A stretch of DNA of 64,000 nt. Origin: Triatoma infestans (lineage: Eukaryota; Arthropoda; Insecta; Hemiptera; Reduviidae). The stretch lies in contig JAAEAF010002750.1 in NCBI GenBank assembly GCA_011037195.1, positions 18,232 to 82,231 of the forward strand, written 5' to 3'. This document shows, piece after piece, positions 12,480 to 23,394 of this stretch (positions are counted from its first letter, which is position 1; every line of letters begins with the position of its first letter). The position numbers and the translations under genes are program-made. The notes below the pieces were generated by a model. The model did no database searches, was not told where the DNA came from, and saw only the letters and a program-made list of their open reading frames with translations.

Positions 12480-15400
12480 ATTCGCTAAAAACATTTTTTC
12501 GTATTCAGGGAATCCCCCAAAACATGTATTTCCGTGAAAACTAAATTTCGAAAATCTGGTACGATCGCAATACCAGCAGCAGTAAGAGAAAAAAAATCTT
12601 ACTAAATAAGACTTCAAAACAAGCATCTTATAATTACTACAATAATGAAAATTACAAACCATAATGGCTAATTGTTCGGCTGTAGCGTAATCATCATCTG
12701 AAGCAACACTATCGTAAAGCGGTTCTTCATCAGACTTCACACCTGCAAAATTTATTTTCTTAATGATTTCATTTTAACAAAAAGTTCTTTATATTAGATC
12801 TTTCCAGGTTAAGAAAATACTGGTTTACAGAATACCTTGGACGGCAAATTTTTGGCTAGTAAATGAGGATTGAGAACGCAGAATAAGGTATTTAATTAGG
12901 AATTGCGCGATATATATTACATTTTGTATATAAATCAGCGTGAGGATACTTATACAAGACTTCGAAGAATTTACAGTTAATATGACTTCAACAAGTCAAA
13001 ATACAAAATAGCTTAAATTAAATAGAAACTGAGGTTCTCTTAAGATCCACAGCGATTTTAGTAAGAACCAAATTTTCATAAAACACTTAATACCTGTACT
13101 TTTTTCGACTGTTTACATAAATCTAGGTTAAACAACTTCCAAGTATAGATTCGTAATTATGCTATAAATATGCCTACCGGAGTTATCTGACTGTCTGCTA
13201 TAAGCGTCTTGTAATATATCCAACACAAGGGCGGAAAATTCATTAGGAGTTAAGCGTGCAAGTTTCTGTCTTCCCTGGTTTCTAGTTGGGGAGAGACATG
13301 GATCAACTGGTAAGAAAGGCACAGTAGAATATTCCAATGAAGCACCGCTTGATAACCATACTGAAATAATGAAATAACGTTTATTATACTTTGGCTTTAC
13401 AATCAATTATTCCACCATTTACAAATTGGTAAGATAATATGTTACAATATAAATACTTTTTTTTAGCACGTTACAGAACAAATGTTATAAAATTTTCAGG
13501 TAAATTACCCCGAAAACCTGGCTTGATGAATAATACAACAAGTGTTCATGCATAAATAAAGATACCAAACAAAAAATAAACTTACTGGTTTCAGTTTCTC
13601 TTCGGTCTACTTCATCGTACACATCCATTACTAACTCTTCAAATTGTTCATTAGTTAACTGAAAATCACAAAAACATATGGTGTGAAACACATTTTCTAT
13701 ATTTGCATCTTCCCAAGTTCTAACTGAAAAATTTACTGTAAAGATGAAATTTACTAAATATTGAATAATCTAAAAAATAACAACTCAAAAGCTTAAAATA
13801 AATGTTTCTGAAAAAACTCAATTAGAAAATTATATATACTGCTTCTATAACTTAACTTCTTCCATTGTATAGAAACCTCAAACAGTTTAATTATTTAATC
13901 TTTAATTCCTTGAAAGGCTTCCTCTTGAAAAAATTTAACTTTTATTATTTAATAAAATAAATATTTCTTCGGAAAATATAACTGTCATAAGTAATAAGGC
14001 GTAGAAAAAGAATGATTAAATCAGCAAAAAAGAAAATTATGAAGGGGGAATAAGCAGTAACTAACTAGTAGATCTTCAGTGCACCATCTCCCTTGAAAAA
14101 ACAAACAAAAAAAATCCGATGTGAAATACTTTCAGACAGACGAGACTTTCAGTCGTTAGTACTGCATTTAGTACAACTGTAATTGACAACTTTCTTCAAA
14201 TTTAGAATTTTTACTCAACGTTTTGTTGCTCTTATCATAAATATATGGGATAGTGGGGTATATGTTGTTCTCAGCATACAGCAGTGTGACAAGTATGGTC
14301 CCTAACAACTGAAACTAACTTTAAAGACTCCCCGGAACCCCTACATCAATTTTATCTAATCAATGTTTCAAATAGAAGTGTCGATTTATATTGTGCAGTT
14401 AGGTACTAGTTGCGCACTTCCATTAAACATGGGAATGCATGGGAAACATGGGAACATGGGAGCAGATTTTCTTTAAACATGGGATTTTAGCAATGCTTTT
14501 AATGTACCCTAAAGCTATATGGTTGGTGGAACTACACATTATACTGTAGTGGCATTTTAGAGGAACGTTTAATTTTGCAATTCTGATTACATCCAAAAAT
14601 TTAATTTTCCTGAAAAGAAGTTTTAAATAAAATTGATAGCATTTATGTTTATAGTTGGAAGAAAATCGTAGCATTTATATGTTAGTTACAATGCTAGAAG
14701 AAAATCGCTGAAACAGAATATCAAGTTTAAAAATCGTATACATACATACCTACACACACACACACACACACACACATACTGCTAAAAAAAATTATTTCTG
14801 GATCTCAAAATATGTAGCTTTTACCCTATGGCGCAACAGTCCATGAAAGCGTAACAGATAGCGATTTTTATTGGAAGGCGTGTGGTAAATATGCCGCGGT
14901 TCTCTTGGCGTTTAGTTCCGTTACCTAAGTGCGCTACCAACTGTGGGTTGGACTTATTCTCATGATGCTGGTCAACACCAACTTCGGTCTCACGGAAAAC
15001 TAATCCTGAATTCTCGCATTAAAGGCGAGTGCGCTGCGAGCCACAGATCAAAGCGAGGTGGCTCAAAATATGTACTTCCAGTGAAAACTCAATCTAGAAA
15101 ATTTGACACTATAGCAAAATTTCTTCTTACAGCCTGAAGATAACTGAAGAAAGTAGCGGCTAAAGTCGGGAATAGTCTCCCAGTTACCTTTTCATATTTA
15201 TCCATATCGGAATGATGATATTCTTTTATAATATGCCATTAAAAAACACTATTCACTAAAAAAATTAAAACAATACACATTTGCAGCGGATAATTACAAT
15301 TTTAAAAATACAACAATACGACTACGTTTCAAAGTTCTTCTTGCCAATATGCCAATTAAACGAATTATAATCCTGAGGATATTACACCGTTATAATGTAA

Positions 15401-18400
15401 GTGAATTTTTATTAGTATCTTTTGGAAAAGTGTTTACAAAAATAAGCAGAATCTAAACAGAATATTAATCCGAGCGAGTACGAGTTGGACTGACAAGGGC
15501 TTATTTTTTTATTTCTTGAAAGCGCTTCAGTGAGGGCAATGGAGGGGCCGGGAGGCGAAACCTCCGGAAAAGGTTGTTAGTTTCCATCGATATAGAACAA
15601 AATGCTTTTTATGTTGTTTCCGTTTTTAAACATTATTTTGCATTTCATTCTAGTTGAAATTAGGGGCGCTAACGGAAATAACATATTAAGCAAAACAATG
15701 GTTTAAGTAATGGATTTAGATTACAAAAAACCTTTAGAATGCGCTAGGATCTGAGGGTCTATTACCAGCAGCTTCTCAATATTACTCACGATATAAGTCA
15801 TGCTCTGAACTTGGCTCGTCTCCTTAAGAATGCAAATAGCGTTCCACTAGATTAAGTAAAACACGAAAAGAGTTATCTAGAAAATGTAATTAAATTAAAT
15901 TTCAACCTGGAAAACTCTAGCAGCGGCAGGAGGGAAAACTGGGGTCACGAGGCAATCTCTTTCAGTGGGCTGTATAAAGTGCTGACCTACGTTATGATCT
16001 GGTTTTAGTCTAGTTAAGAAGTACAGCAACTTATCTGTCACTGTATACATCATCTCCACCATTCGCATCATAACTTCACGATGTCCAGCGGCTCTGCATA
16101 GGACAGAAATAATACACTTATATTTAAACAAGTATTACGTTACGGATTTTATAACTTAACATATTCTGGTAAGCAATTTATATATCTTCTGATATAATAA
16201 TATATGTTAAAGAGTAATTTAAAAACAACTTTACCTGGCTACATGCGCTGCCGTATTTCCACTGGAATCCCAACCCATAATATCCGCCCCATTGATAAAT
16301 AACAACTCTACTTGGTATAACTGTCCAGCTTTGGCTGCTACATGCAATACTCGGCTTCCTTTTTCCTAAAACAAGTTATGTTGTAGGAACAAGAGAAAGT
16401 TAGAAGTTATAAGTAAGAAAAATAAAAACAATTAAAAAAGAAACTTATGACAAGTTGAACGAAAGGAAAATCCAAGTGGAAATTTAATTCTTCAAAAAAA
16501 AAACTAAATTAAAACTCCCACAAGTATGCGGAATTTATTTCCAAATAAATACGCAGATTATATTAGTAAAACTAAAATACATTTTGATATTTGAATGTCT
16601 TTCACTCTATACTAATAAATTAATCCCAAACATTTTTGACTTAGAAAAAATAATAATAAGTTTATTGCTTTAAAAGTGTACAACTTATAAGCAAGGAGTT
16701 GTGAGTAAATATTCACACAATAATATAACACATTTGTCTACAAAAACTAAAAATAAAAATACTAACATCTATTATTATTTATTTATTTTTTTTGTTTAAA
16801 GGCACACTGGGTGGGCGGTCCCTGGGCTCTCGCGCATACTCGTCCGTATAGAAGCCCCTAACCTAAGTGATGCCCCTAACGCTGAGCGTGACGCCCCGAA
16901 GCAATGGAAATCAACTTAACCAAGCTAATCCTAACTACAGGTGTCCCCCCCAGTATTCGATATCCCTGGGGGGACAAAGAACCTAACCTATCCCTATCCA
17001 ACCTATCTTCCATTCATCCAATACAGTCAAAATTTATTTAAATTTATATTTATTAAAATTTAAATTTGCTTTCGTAGAGTATTCTCTGTTCGGGCAGTAA
17101 TAGCGGGTGCAGCAGATCTTCAAGGAAAGTGCACTATATATTCCGAAATAAGTTAACATCTATATTGAAGAGAATTGATAAAATAATAATTGGATAGTCG
17201 GAAAATATGTAATGTAACAGCATCAACAAAAAAAAAAAAAAGTTACACTTAGCAAACGTGCTTTAAAAAAACATACAATGAAATAATAATTTTATGAGAA
17301 AACAAAAAAATATACATATATATTATGCAGAATTAATTATTGTATATCGAATTGTAGTTCGAAATACAATTCAATTACCTCTGCACAATGTATACTTTAA
17401 ATCATTAGTGGCATCTTTATGGTGACAGTAACAGTCATCCAAAAAATAGGGAATATTAAACATATTTTCAGAATGAATCCACGTTTCGCTGAGGCATATA
17501 CTTTCATGACTGAATAACTGATCAACATGTTTTGGACAGAAATTAAACAAAGTTCCAAAACCTTATACATTCCAAAATGTTGCATTTATCTTTTTACAGA
17601 TATTCTACTAACAGAAACCACTTTTTTGGAAGGGGAGTGGATAAATCTTGAGCATAAGTGGGAGCCATTAATGAAGGTACCTTCATTTTGGAAACCTCAA
17701 AATTTGATCAGTTTGTGATTTCTCAAGTTTTCTCTTTTTTCTGATCTGTCTATCCCTTAAGATGACAAAACATCGTCCGGCTCTGTGTCTTCCCCAGTTG
17801 CTAAAGAGGATCCACCTTCTACGTCAGCAAGAGTTTCATACCCATATTTCACCAAATCACTTTCGCTATTAATTACTACAGATTGTAAACCTTCTTCTTT
17901 TCGAATTAATATTTTACCATTTCTGGACCAAGGATATCTTACTTTTCCAGATTTCTGAAGTGCAAATTTATTTAGTGCTTTACTAAATAATTTGTATGTT
18001 TCTGCACCCATATCGTCAGAAATAGAGATACGCTTCGGACTCGTCAACTAATGATTTCTGACTTAGAAATCAATTTATTTGATTATGAGTAGAAAAAAGA
18101 AAGTGGCGATGGGATTTTTATGCAGTTTCATAACTTTAATTTTCATAATTGTAGGCGGCCAAGTGAAACTTTAATTTTTGTTATTTCATTTTACACTGTA
18201 ACAGTGCTTTAGCGTAAGAACCAGTTTACCAGATTATATTTAATGAAAATACTTACAGGATGAAGAAAATTAGGATCAGCACCTTGTGCCAATAATCTCA
18301 GAGTGGTTTCTAAATTGGCGGTCCTAACAATTGAATGTAATTGTAGATTTAGTTCTTCTTCAGTATCAGTGCTTTTTGAAATGAACTGAAGTTCTTTATG

Positions 18401-18963
18401 TTTAGCTCTTATGAAGTCAGCTTTGTTTGGACTAAAATTTACATTACAAACAATTTCAATATTACTCATAGAGCTTTATATTACAAATTAATAAATACAA
18501 AAAATATAAAAGTAAATGAATTATAAATATTCACAGTAGAGGGTCTTTTGGTGTTGGTTTCTTTTTAGATTTTACTTCATTTAAAGAATGTTCCCAAATA
18601 CTGTTAACTCCAGCATTGTTGAGTGCATGTAACATCTAAAATATAAATACAAAATATTAACAAAATATTATGGAGAATAGCCTTTCTAAAAATGTATAAT
18701 CACCTTCAATTGTGATATACTCCAAGGTGATCTCTTTAATGATTTCACCATAGAAATGTGGCGTCCTAAACTTCGATGAATACTACAGCACTCATCGCAT
18801 ACAAGCAATCCTCTATTTATCAAAGCCCATGGAGGATCTAATACAATAACAAATATTTTATAGATATGATTTAAATGAAATTTTGTATTCCATTACTTAA
18901 AATTTCACCTAGTGATCCACAGTCAGCACAAATGTCTGCTTGCTTAATTAATTTAGTAGACAT
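1371..18963 (-). CDS. Git: GIT-family ArfGAP with ankyrin repeats (G protein-coupled receptor kinase interactor), complete, 13 coding exons
   Basis: Coding exons, 5' to 3' on the minus strand: 18909-18963, 18704-18837, 18535-18635, 18257-18431, 16235-16365, 15907-16093, 13586-13658, 13178-13360, 12660-12742, 3208-3372, 2599-2811, 1657-1872, 1371-1535. All junctions are GT-AG and all phases agree; the total is 1881 nt (626 aa plus TGA). The start is the ATG at 18961-18963. The ArfGAP zinc finger is visible as C12, C15, C32, C35 (CADC...CDEC), with arginine finger R40 in IHRSLGRH. Ankyrin repeats lie near residues 125-205. Two Spa2-homology segments follow (FEELVMDVYDEVDRRE near 265, FSALVLDILQDAY near 325). 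A coiled coil spans about 390-450, and a paxillin-binding FAT-like bundle fills about 500-626. GIT proteins inactivate Arf GTPases and scaffold PIX/PAK and paxillin at adhesions and synapses (family knowledge). The donor of exon 12660-12742 is a weak GTTTGT. Candidate AATAAA signals lie near 1142-1178. Alternative exons in the large introns cannot be excluded. Confidence 0.95.
2437..2497 (+). mobile_element. 3' end of a LINE/SINE with hairpin and (AAAT)n tail
   Basis: GGGCGCTAATGACC, a short loop and GATGCGCC form a GGCGC/GCGCC hairpin. It is followed by a run of AAAT repeats. The same hairpin ends the intact LINE at 11117-11152. It looks like the tail of a severely 5'-truncated copy in a Git intron. 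Confidence 0.6.
3958..4205. mobile_element. Palindromic Penelope-type terminal fragment (family 1) with two hammerhead-like cores
   Basis: Arms of about 95-105 bp (about 3978-4070 and 4102-4199) are inverted copies separated by about 30 bp. The same family-1 sequence occurs as single arms at 20655-20790, 39546-39720 and 63950-64000. Each arm carries a hammerhead-like motif (see 4013-4057). Inverted terminal repeats with hammerheads are known from Penelope-like elements; the assignment is inferred because no GIY-YIG or PLE RT is present here. Confidence 0.6.
4013..4057 (-). ncRNA. Hammerhead-ribozyme-like motif, family 1
   Basis: On the minus strand: stem I CAUC/GAUG (4050-4053 with 4017-4020), core CUGAAGA (4043-4049), one extra U, stem-loop II (4031-4041), GAAA (4027-4030), then CCGGUC with predicted cleavage at 4021/4020. 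The inverted partner at 4119-4156 (plus) keeps CUGAAGA and GAAA, but stem II is eroded. Confidence 0.5.
4290..4495 (+). mobile_element. Penelope-type fragment, family 2
   Basis: The sequence from the AACCAACAAGTGTGAGTG block to GCATTGCGGACCC recurs in both orientations at 23395-23730 and 56455-56755. The hammerhead-like core CUGACGA is at 4376-4382, but the GAAA box reads GAAG, so this copy is probably inactive. Confidence 0.6.
4937..5897. mobile_element. Foldback-type DNA element with long terminal inverted repeats
   Basis: The left end (from about 4941) reads ATGTTACGCTCAAAGACC; the right end is its reverse complement (to about 5895). A second subterminal pair is also inverted (about 5146-5175 and 5823-5858, GCCATG...CACAATG type). 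The interior of about 950 bp has several CACAATGCG-like internal repeats near 5000-5180. No transposase is recognised, so this is a non-autonomous element. TA-rich flanks hide any target duplication. Confidence 0.65.
5947..6192 (-). repeat. 3' LTR, truncated
   Basis: It aligns with 11204-11511 over the TGTGA start, the GCGGAAGAT block, the TCGGAGTA block and AAGACCGTCATGAGACAAAA at the cut end. The 5' copy has an additional CTTCTACAC tandem stretch at about 11220-11275. A purine-rich tract with GGGGG precedes it at 6193-6207. Confidence 0.75.
6717..7240 (-). repeat. Three tandem units of about 210 bp inside the LTR element
   Basis: Units at about 6717-6925, 6930-7127 and 7128-7240 (partial) share GTCGGNGATTTC, TCTACTYGGG and GAATTCTCGTT blocks. 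On the minus strand two units stay open (7233-6958) as Pro/Ser/Asn-rich repeats with a DNSxMK motif. The function of this repeat protein is unknown. Confidence 0.65.
8098..8110 (-). promoter_or_regulatory. Primer-binding site of the LTR element
   Basis: The minus strand reads TGGCGCCCGAACA three bases after the LTR end. This matches the tRNA-Lys-type primer site used by many retroelements. Confidence 0.75.
8233..9065 (+). pseudogene. Reverse transcriptase domain of the LINE, frameshifted
   Basis: Visible motifs: YRPISLTTCFSKILE near 8300-8345, HQAGFCRYRSTLDQ near 8400-8440, FFDLEKAYDTTW near 8507-8540 in another frame, GIPQGSVLS near 8659-8690, and the catalytic YVDDLAIY near 8752-8778. The frame changes between about 8487 and 8535. 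The upstream endonuclease domain is missing through 5' truncation. Confidence 0.85.
9142..10365 (+). pseudogene. RT thumb, RNase H and C-terminal knuckle of the LINE, broken
   Basis: The thumb segment (SLDRIYDEGIRLFTGAF) is followed by RNase H with FTDGSKIGDG, AEMFAICQAIKL and VTDSLSALQAL, keeping the catalytic D-E-D. A stop near 9872 and a frameshift precede GHIGASGNEQADEAAK. The end is HGHLLIGGKRSRC and CTYCRERLTVAHVLEGC, the zinc-knuckle-like tail typical of Jockey/I elements. Confidence 0.85.
10480..10675 (+). repeat. Minisatellite in the LINE 3'UTR
   Basis: Units of the type TTGGCGAGAATGTATTTA and TTAGCGTGAATGTATTTA alternate about seven times. It is internal to the LINE 3'UTR. Confidence 0.8.
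11596..12240 (+). pseudogene. Decayed LINE RNase H and C-terminal remnant
   Basis: At 11611 the frame reads NVIIVTDSQAAWYSM, the RNase H active-site strand of LINE pol proteins. Downstream pieces match the weakly conserved C-terminal end. Many stops are present. It is older than the LINE at 8217. Confidence 0.55.
12448..12600 (+). repeat. (AC)n microsatellite and the end of the dispersed 0.9-kb repeat
   Basis: A pure AC run at 12448-12479 leads into the conserved block that ends the dispersed repeat (TTCGAAAATCTGGTACGAT, then CGCAATACC). The short reading frames across the AC run are low-complexity artefacts. Confidence 0.7.
14095..15145 (+). repeat. Dispersed 0.9-kb repeat, copy with (CA)n and a 245-bp insertion
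   Basis: It runs from the AAATCYGATGTGAAA block near 14115 to the CTCAATCTAGAAAATTTGAC block near 15085. A CA microsatellite lies at about 14753-14776. Compared with other copies (34290-35185, 46985-47925), 14817-15061 is extra and is flanked by CTCAAAATATGTA on both sides. Confidence 0.65.
14817..15061. mobile_element. 245-bp GC-richer insertion with 13-bp target duplication, identity unknown
   Basis: CTCAAAATATGTA occurs at 14804-14816 and 15062-15074. The insert has blocks such as GGCGTTTAGTTCCGTTACC and no A-tail or terminal inverted repeats. It is neither 5S nor an evident tRNA. It could be a SINE or a retroposed RNA. Confidence 0.5.
16800..17000. repeat. GC-rich repeat-like segment in a Git intron
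   Basis: The base composition is clearly higher in G+C than the surroundings, with CCTAACC-type blocks and a GGGGGGACA run. No coding potential is evident. It resembles transposon 3'UTR sequence, but no second copy was found here. Confidence 0.3.
17757..18047 (-). pseudogene. FP-protein/L1-ORF1-like fragment from a LINE, in a Git intron
   Basis: A 96-residue open frame contains AETYKLFSKALNKFA and KVRYPWSRNGKILIRKE. This matches the C-terminal pattern of baculovirus-FP-like/ORF1 proteins widespread in insect non-LTR elements (RELFxxARxF...YxWxRNGxIxxRK). Neither the N-terminal zinc finger/coiled coil nor an RT is beside it, so it is a truncated ORF1. It lies between Git exons 16235-16365 and 18257-18431 and shares no phase with them. 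Confidence 0.6.
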
Positions 18964-19734
18964 TTCCGATAAAAACAGAGTAACTCTAATTCTCAGTCTT
19001 AACGTTAGTTAATCAGGAACTTGAAATTTAATATTAAATTCTTATCAAACTCCCAAACTGAAACATTGCAGACGGTTCCTGCTGCAAACAAAAGTTCATA
19101 AATGAGTCCATACAAAATTTTTGGCTTCTAACAAGCAGAAGTCCATTCACACCTCAAATTCCGTTTTCTTACTATTGCTAAGTTCCTATTTCACAATAAA
19201 AAATAACTACCTCAAATTACCCCACTTGTTAGGCACTGTTTATAAACAGAATGACTATAACCTATAATACTGTTATCAGAGTCATACTATTGGTTAAATT
19301 GAGGGTTAGCTCCCCAAATAAAATTTGGTAATTATTGCAATCGGGCTGTCGAGAGGCACACCCTTTGTGACTAATAAATAAGGAAAGTAGAAAAGAAACT
19401 GATATAAATTAAATAATCATTATAATAAACAATATCTAGTCTATATTCCAAAAACCGAAATCAAATAGTATTTTGTCAGCCTTATATGGCTGACATGTTC
19501 TACAGTATTCTATTAACATACAGTATTCTTACACACTCAACAAAATAAGTCGTACACTAAGACTTTTTGTTGTATGAAGGGTTGGTTATTAATATACATA
19601 TATATATCTGTACACTTCTGCTTGATTTACTTACGGATATTAACCGAATAAAAGTTTTGAATTTCAGAAACTGAAATGTTAGCTCTCCTATATTTCTGTT
19701 GACTTGAGTGGGATTTCATGGTTCCCGTTACATT
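18964..19734. other. Upstream flank of Git
   Basis: No gene is visible. The Git promoter and 5'UTR should start immediately upstream of 18963. No TATA box or clear initiator was picked out. Confidence 0.4.
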
Positions 19735-20470
19735 TTTTTATTTGTTTGGGGGGAATTTTATACTAATACTTGATTAACACAATTTTTAATTATTCTTACT
19801 TTGTACACTTTGTTCCCTGATACGGTTCAACTCAACCCATAAGTGTTCAATGGGATTGAGATGCGGGGACTGAGGAGGTGTTTTTGAGCGACGGGGGCAT
19901 TGTAAAGGAGACACTTCTGGACCCTAAAGGTGATGTATTTGGAGTCATTATCTTGTAAAAATAAAACAACCCTTCAAACGCAATATTTCTGCGTTTCTTT
20001 CAAATTTTCTCTTAAGATCTCAATATATGAATTTTGGTCCACAATTCCACTAATAATATGCAACTTATGCTTTCCTGCAGCACTGATTTACCTCTACACC
20101 ATAATATTACTCTCCGCGCTTCATTGTGGCCCTCCAATTTTTCAGGTTTAATTGTTCAATTTGTTTCCGCCACACTTTTTGTCTTCCGCCTGACGCTTGA
20201 TCAGTGAATTTGCTGTCGTCAGAGAAGATACGTCACTCAAAAGATTGAGACTTGGAGAAGTGTCCCTTTGCAAAATCTATTCGCTGCTGACAATTAATTT
20301 TGTTGATAAACAGGTTTTTCCTAATTACTCGCCGATGGTACCAAGCTTCATTTTTGTTATTTCTAACCGTCTGGGGAGTCAGATGCAAGCTGTACTCCCG
20401 AGATAAAGTTTCCGTTTTTTGAGGTAGGTTCTCCCTTATTATCCTTTTCAAAATTGCTTACCTCTTTATA
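19735..20470 (-). pseudogene. Tc1-like transposase remnant
   Basis: On the minus strand, frames shifting among themselves give NKINCQQRIDFAK, then a DDSKF block, and near 19850-19920 a segment equivalent to TPPQSPHLNPIEHLW, the last catalytic block of Tc1 transposases. Many stops and frameshifts are present and no intact terminal repeats were defined. Confidence 0.65.
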
Positions 20471-20654
20471 TTACTGACATATTTTATTCAGATCACGTCT
20501 TTGTCTATCTTAAATATATGCGAGAGTAGGCAGTTTTCTTTCATTCATAACTGACAGAGCCGGATTAACCAATAGACATTAAGACAAATGTCGAGGGTCC
20601 GTATTCAATCGGGCCCCGCGCTTGTGAAAATGGTCAGTGTCCCTTGTGAAAATG

Positions 20655-20800
20655 GCGATATTTTTTTCGTGATAGCCTGCTCCTTTTTGTGGTCATTGAT
20701 TGGTTTCGGGCGTTCGCCCATCATCGGGATATTTTTGTTAAAACAGTGTGATAACATAAACTTGCACAGAGCAAAGTCAGTTAATACACGAGTGTGGACA
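20655..20800 (-). mobile_element. Penelope-type fragment, family 1, single arm
   Basis: It matches 39590-39710. Stem-loop II (20708-20719) and GAAA (20704-20707) are intact, but the core reads CCGAUGA and the CCGGUC block is changed. The hammerhead is therefore likely dead. Confidence 0.6.
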
Positions 20801-20807
20801 ACACGCA

Positions 20808-21425
20808 GTAGGGTTCGGGGCCTATAAAGATATCCTTCAAACCCTCCCTCACTAAAGCATCCGCCCTCTCATTGCCCAGAAACCTCGCTAGTCCCGTCAC
20901 TCAGGCGAATGTCAACTTGTTTCGAGCACCCACCTCGGATAGGCTGTCCGACACCAGTCTTGAGACTATTTGGTGTGATTAAAGTGCATTCAGGGCTGCC
21001 TGACTATCGGAGTATATGGCCACTCTCCTGCCCACCAAGTCTTGCCTTTTAATCTCCTTAGCACAAAGTTGTAACACCACGACTTCAGCCAGAAAGACCG
21101 TCTCGTATTTCCCTAGGCTGGCCTTAATCTTCAGGCCTGCCTCCGTAGTCCCCAGCTCCGACCCTAGTCGGAGTTTTGGAACCGCCTGTATACCAGACCA
21201 AGTTACCGAGCAGAGGGGTGTCACAGACCCAATCGCCTCTTTCGGTATTGCAATTTAGAAGTTCTTCTCAAAGTGATACCTAGGAACCATCCTATAGTTG
21301 GCATTCCAAATAATGGTCGGATTCCCATTCTGGTTTCGCCTTGAACGAGGATTTGTAGTGGTGGCAAATTAAGAAGCACTTCCAGCGGGGCGTCGGGGTG
21401 GTTAACCAACCATAATATTCCTGCA
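20808..21425 (-). pseudogene. LINE family B fragment: RT end and RNase H
   Basis: On the minus strand: APLEVLLNLPPLQILVQGE (near 21390-21330), then the RNase H start and LGKYETVFLAEVVVLQLC with IYSDSQAALNAL (to 20979). The segment down to about 20815 matches 51040-51190 closely, so both belong to one I/R1-like family. The frames are broken. Confidence 0.75.
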
Positions 21426-21480
21426 TTCAGGTCTCAGGTTCAAATGCCGGCAGAGTCATGGCATTTTTCATTCTTGAAAT
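21405..21480 (+). mobile_element. Possible tRNA-derived SINE head
   Basis: GTGGTTAACCAA (A-box-like) is followed about 35 bp later by CAGGTTCAAATGCCGG (B-box-like) at the right spacing for an RNA polymerase III promoter. The body and tail are not defined. Confidence 0.35.
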
Positions 21481-21659
21481 CGTACAAAAATCTTATTACT
21501 TTATAACGAACACTTGCTTGGTTGGTAACTAAGTTGCCAAGAAAAATAAAGTTATATAAATGGGCCTCGATTAATATTTCGTCTTGGGCCCGCTGGAGGG
21601 TTAATCCGGTCTTGATTAAATGGGATTGCGATATGTGCATCGGTCCTTTTAAAAGGACA

Positions 21660-23394
21660 GTAGTGGATTGTAACCCAGTTTAATACATGAGTGGAAAATA
21701 CTTCCTCTTTCAGCAGTAAGAGAAGGTAAACATAGTCTTTTTTACTAAACGTAAATAGATAACTGTTTTTTTTCTTCTTCTTCTTTTATATATAATCACA
21801 CCAACGGAAGCGAGGAAAATTAAATTTATGGCTAATTGATTGCATAATCCTTCGCCGTTTTGAAATTATTTTACCCAAATGTAAATTTCCACTAATGTAT
21901 CCCATCTTTTATAGAACGAAAGGCATTTCTTTGTTTTTCTGAAGAAATAGAAAGAGGCTTTCTATTATAAAGAATGAACTTCAATAAAAAAATAAAGTAT
22001 TTTCTTTAATAATGTTACATAAATTTGATTTTTTTTTTTTTTTTTTTTTTTGAACACATGGAAGAGTAACTTTTACAATTTAATACAAACCATTTACGAT
22101 GTAATAAAAATTTATTATTTAATATTCTGAATCATTAAGTATTTCAGTAATTATCACTTATCAAAGAAGAATATAATTTCTTCTGCTTTAAAGCTTCAAT
22201 AGTTCGGTATAAAATATATTTCTAATTTCTAGTTTTCGATTTTTAAAATAACAGAGTATTTATTTTTATTTATCATATACAAATTCGGTCCCTTAGTTTT
22301 TTAGAATTAACATATGGTAAACTCAAATGGTGATCATAGAATCTGACTTCTAAGGAAATATTTAAATAACAATAAAAAAGCTCATGGTATAGCTCTATTT
22401 AAAGTTTGAAATGAAAACTAGCATCAAACTGTGAAATTACAGTAAAGGTTTTTTTTTCAATAACTATTTTCCATATTTTCGAGTAGGCCCGAATAAAAGA
22501 TTTTTTGGGGGTCCACGAAGGTAATGTCCACAAAATATTAAAAAAATATATATGGCAGTTGCCGGTACATACATTACCATAATACACTACATTGAAGGGA
22601 CATCCTAAGTACCTTATTACCTACAATCTTTCAAATTAAAATTAGAGAAAATCTATTTGAAGTTATTTTTCATATTAAATTAATTAGGAAGCCTAATAGC
22701 TCATTCATTATGTCAAATTTATATACCATAAAATTAATGAGAAAAGCAAAGGAATATTACACGACAGATTTAGAAAGATTTTTATTATGGGGTGCGAAAG
22801 TTATCTATTGGGTTTTTGCCAGAGCAGTTTAAAAGTTCGCCCATCCTCTAATGTGGCATACTATCGACCTATTAAGCGAATCTAAAAAAACTGGATCAAG
22901 ATGTCACAAAATTTGGAACCAACGAAGGACCCAAAAAAGGGGCTGCTCATTAATATGGGTCAGCGAAAAATTTAACACCTCAAAAATACAAGAAGTAACA
23001 TTATTCATTTACAGTGCTGAAAAAGAACTTAATAAAAAAGGGTATCAAAATAGAAATAAGGTAAACCATGGTTGACAGGAGTCAGAGAAGGAAACTTATA
23101 CACTTCAGAAAAGTTTATTTTCCGACCTTCGGACACTTTTGGTCGTTCAGTTCAATCCAGTGAAAACCCTTTGGCAGCCGAAAGTTCGAGGATCCCTCGC
23201 AAATTATCTCCAATAGTTTTTAGATCTACCAACCAACAATTTCAATAAACCAATTTTATTAAAAACTATTAGCAATTATTATTATCAAACAAAATTTAAA
23301 TATTTATATTTTAATAAACCAAAAACTTCAAATATTCTTATTTCGCATTTTTTTCTGGTGAATTTGTTTTTTCGATCACTTGGATAAATTTAAG
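21660..23394. other. Intergenic AT-rich DNA between Git and the SLC10-like gene
   Basis: Poly-T at 22027-22051 and scattered short ORFs; none is recognised. The region at 22840-23080 has a 74-codon open frame rich in Lys/Asn with no motif that I can name. Confidence 0.4.

Noticed and set aside
12335..12740. Two overlapping open frames across the AC microsatellite
   Set aside because: Their length comes from stop-free (AC)n sequence. Only the minus segment 12660-12742 is real coding sequence (Git exon).
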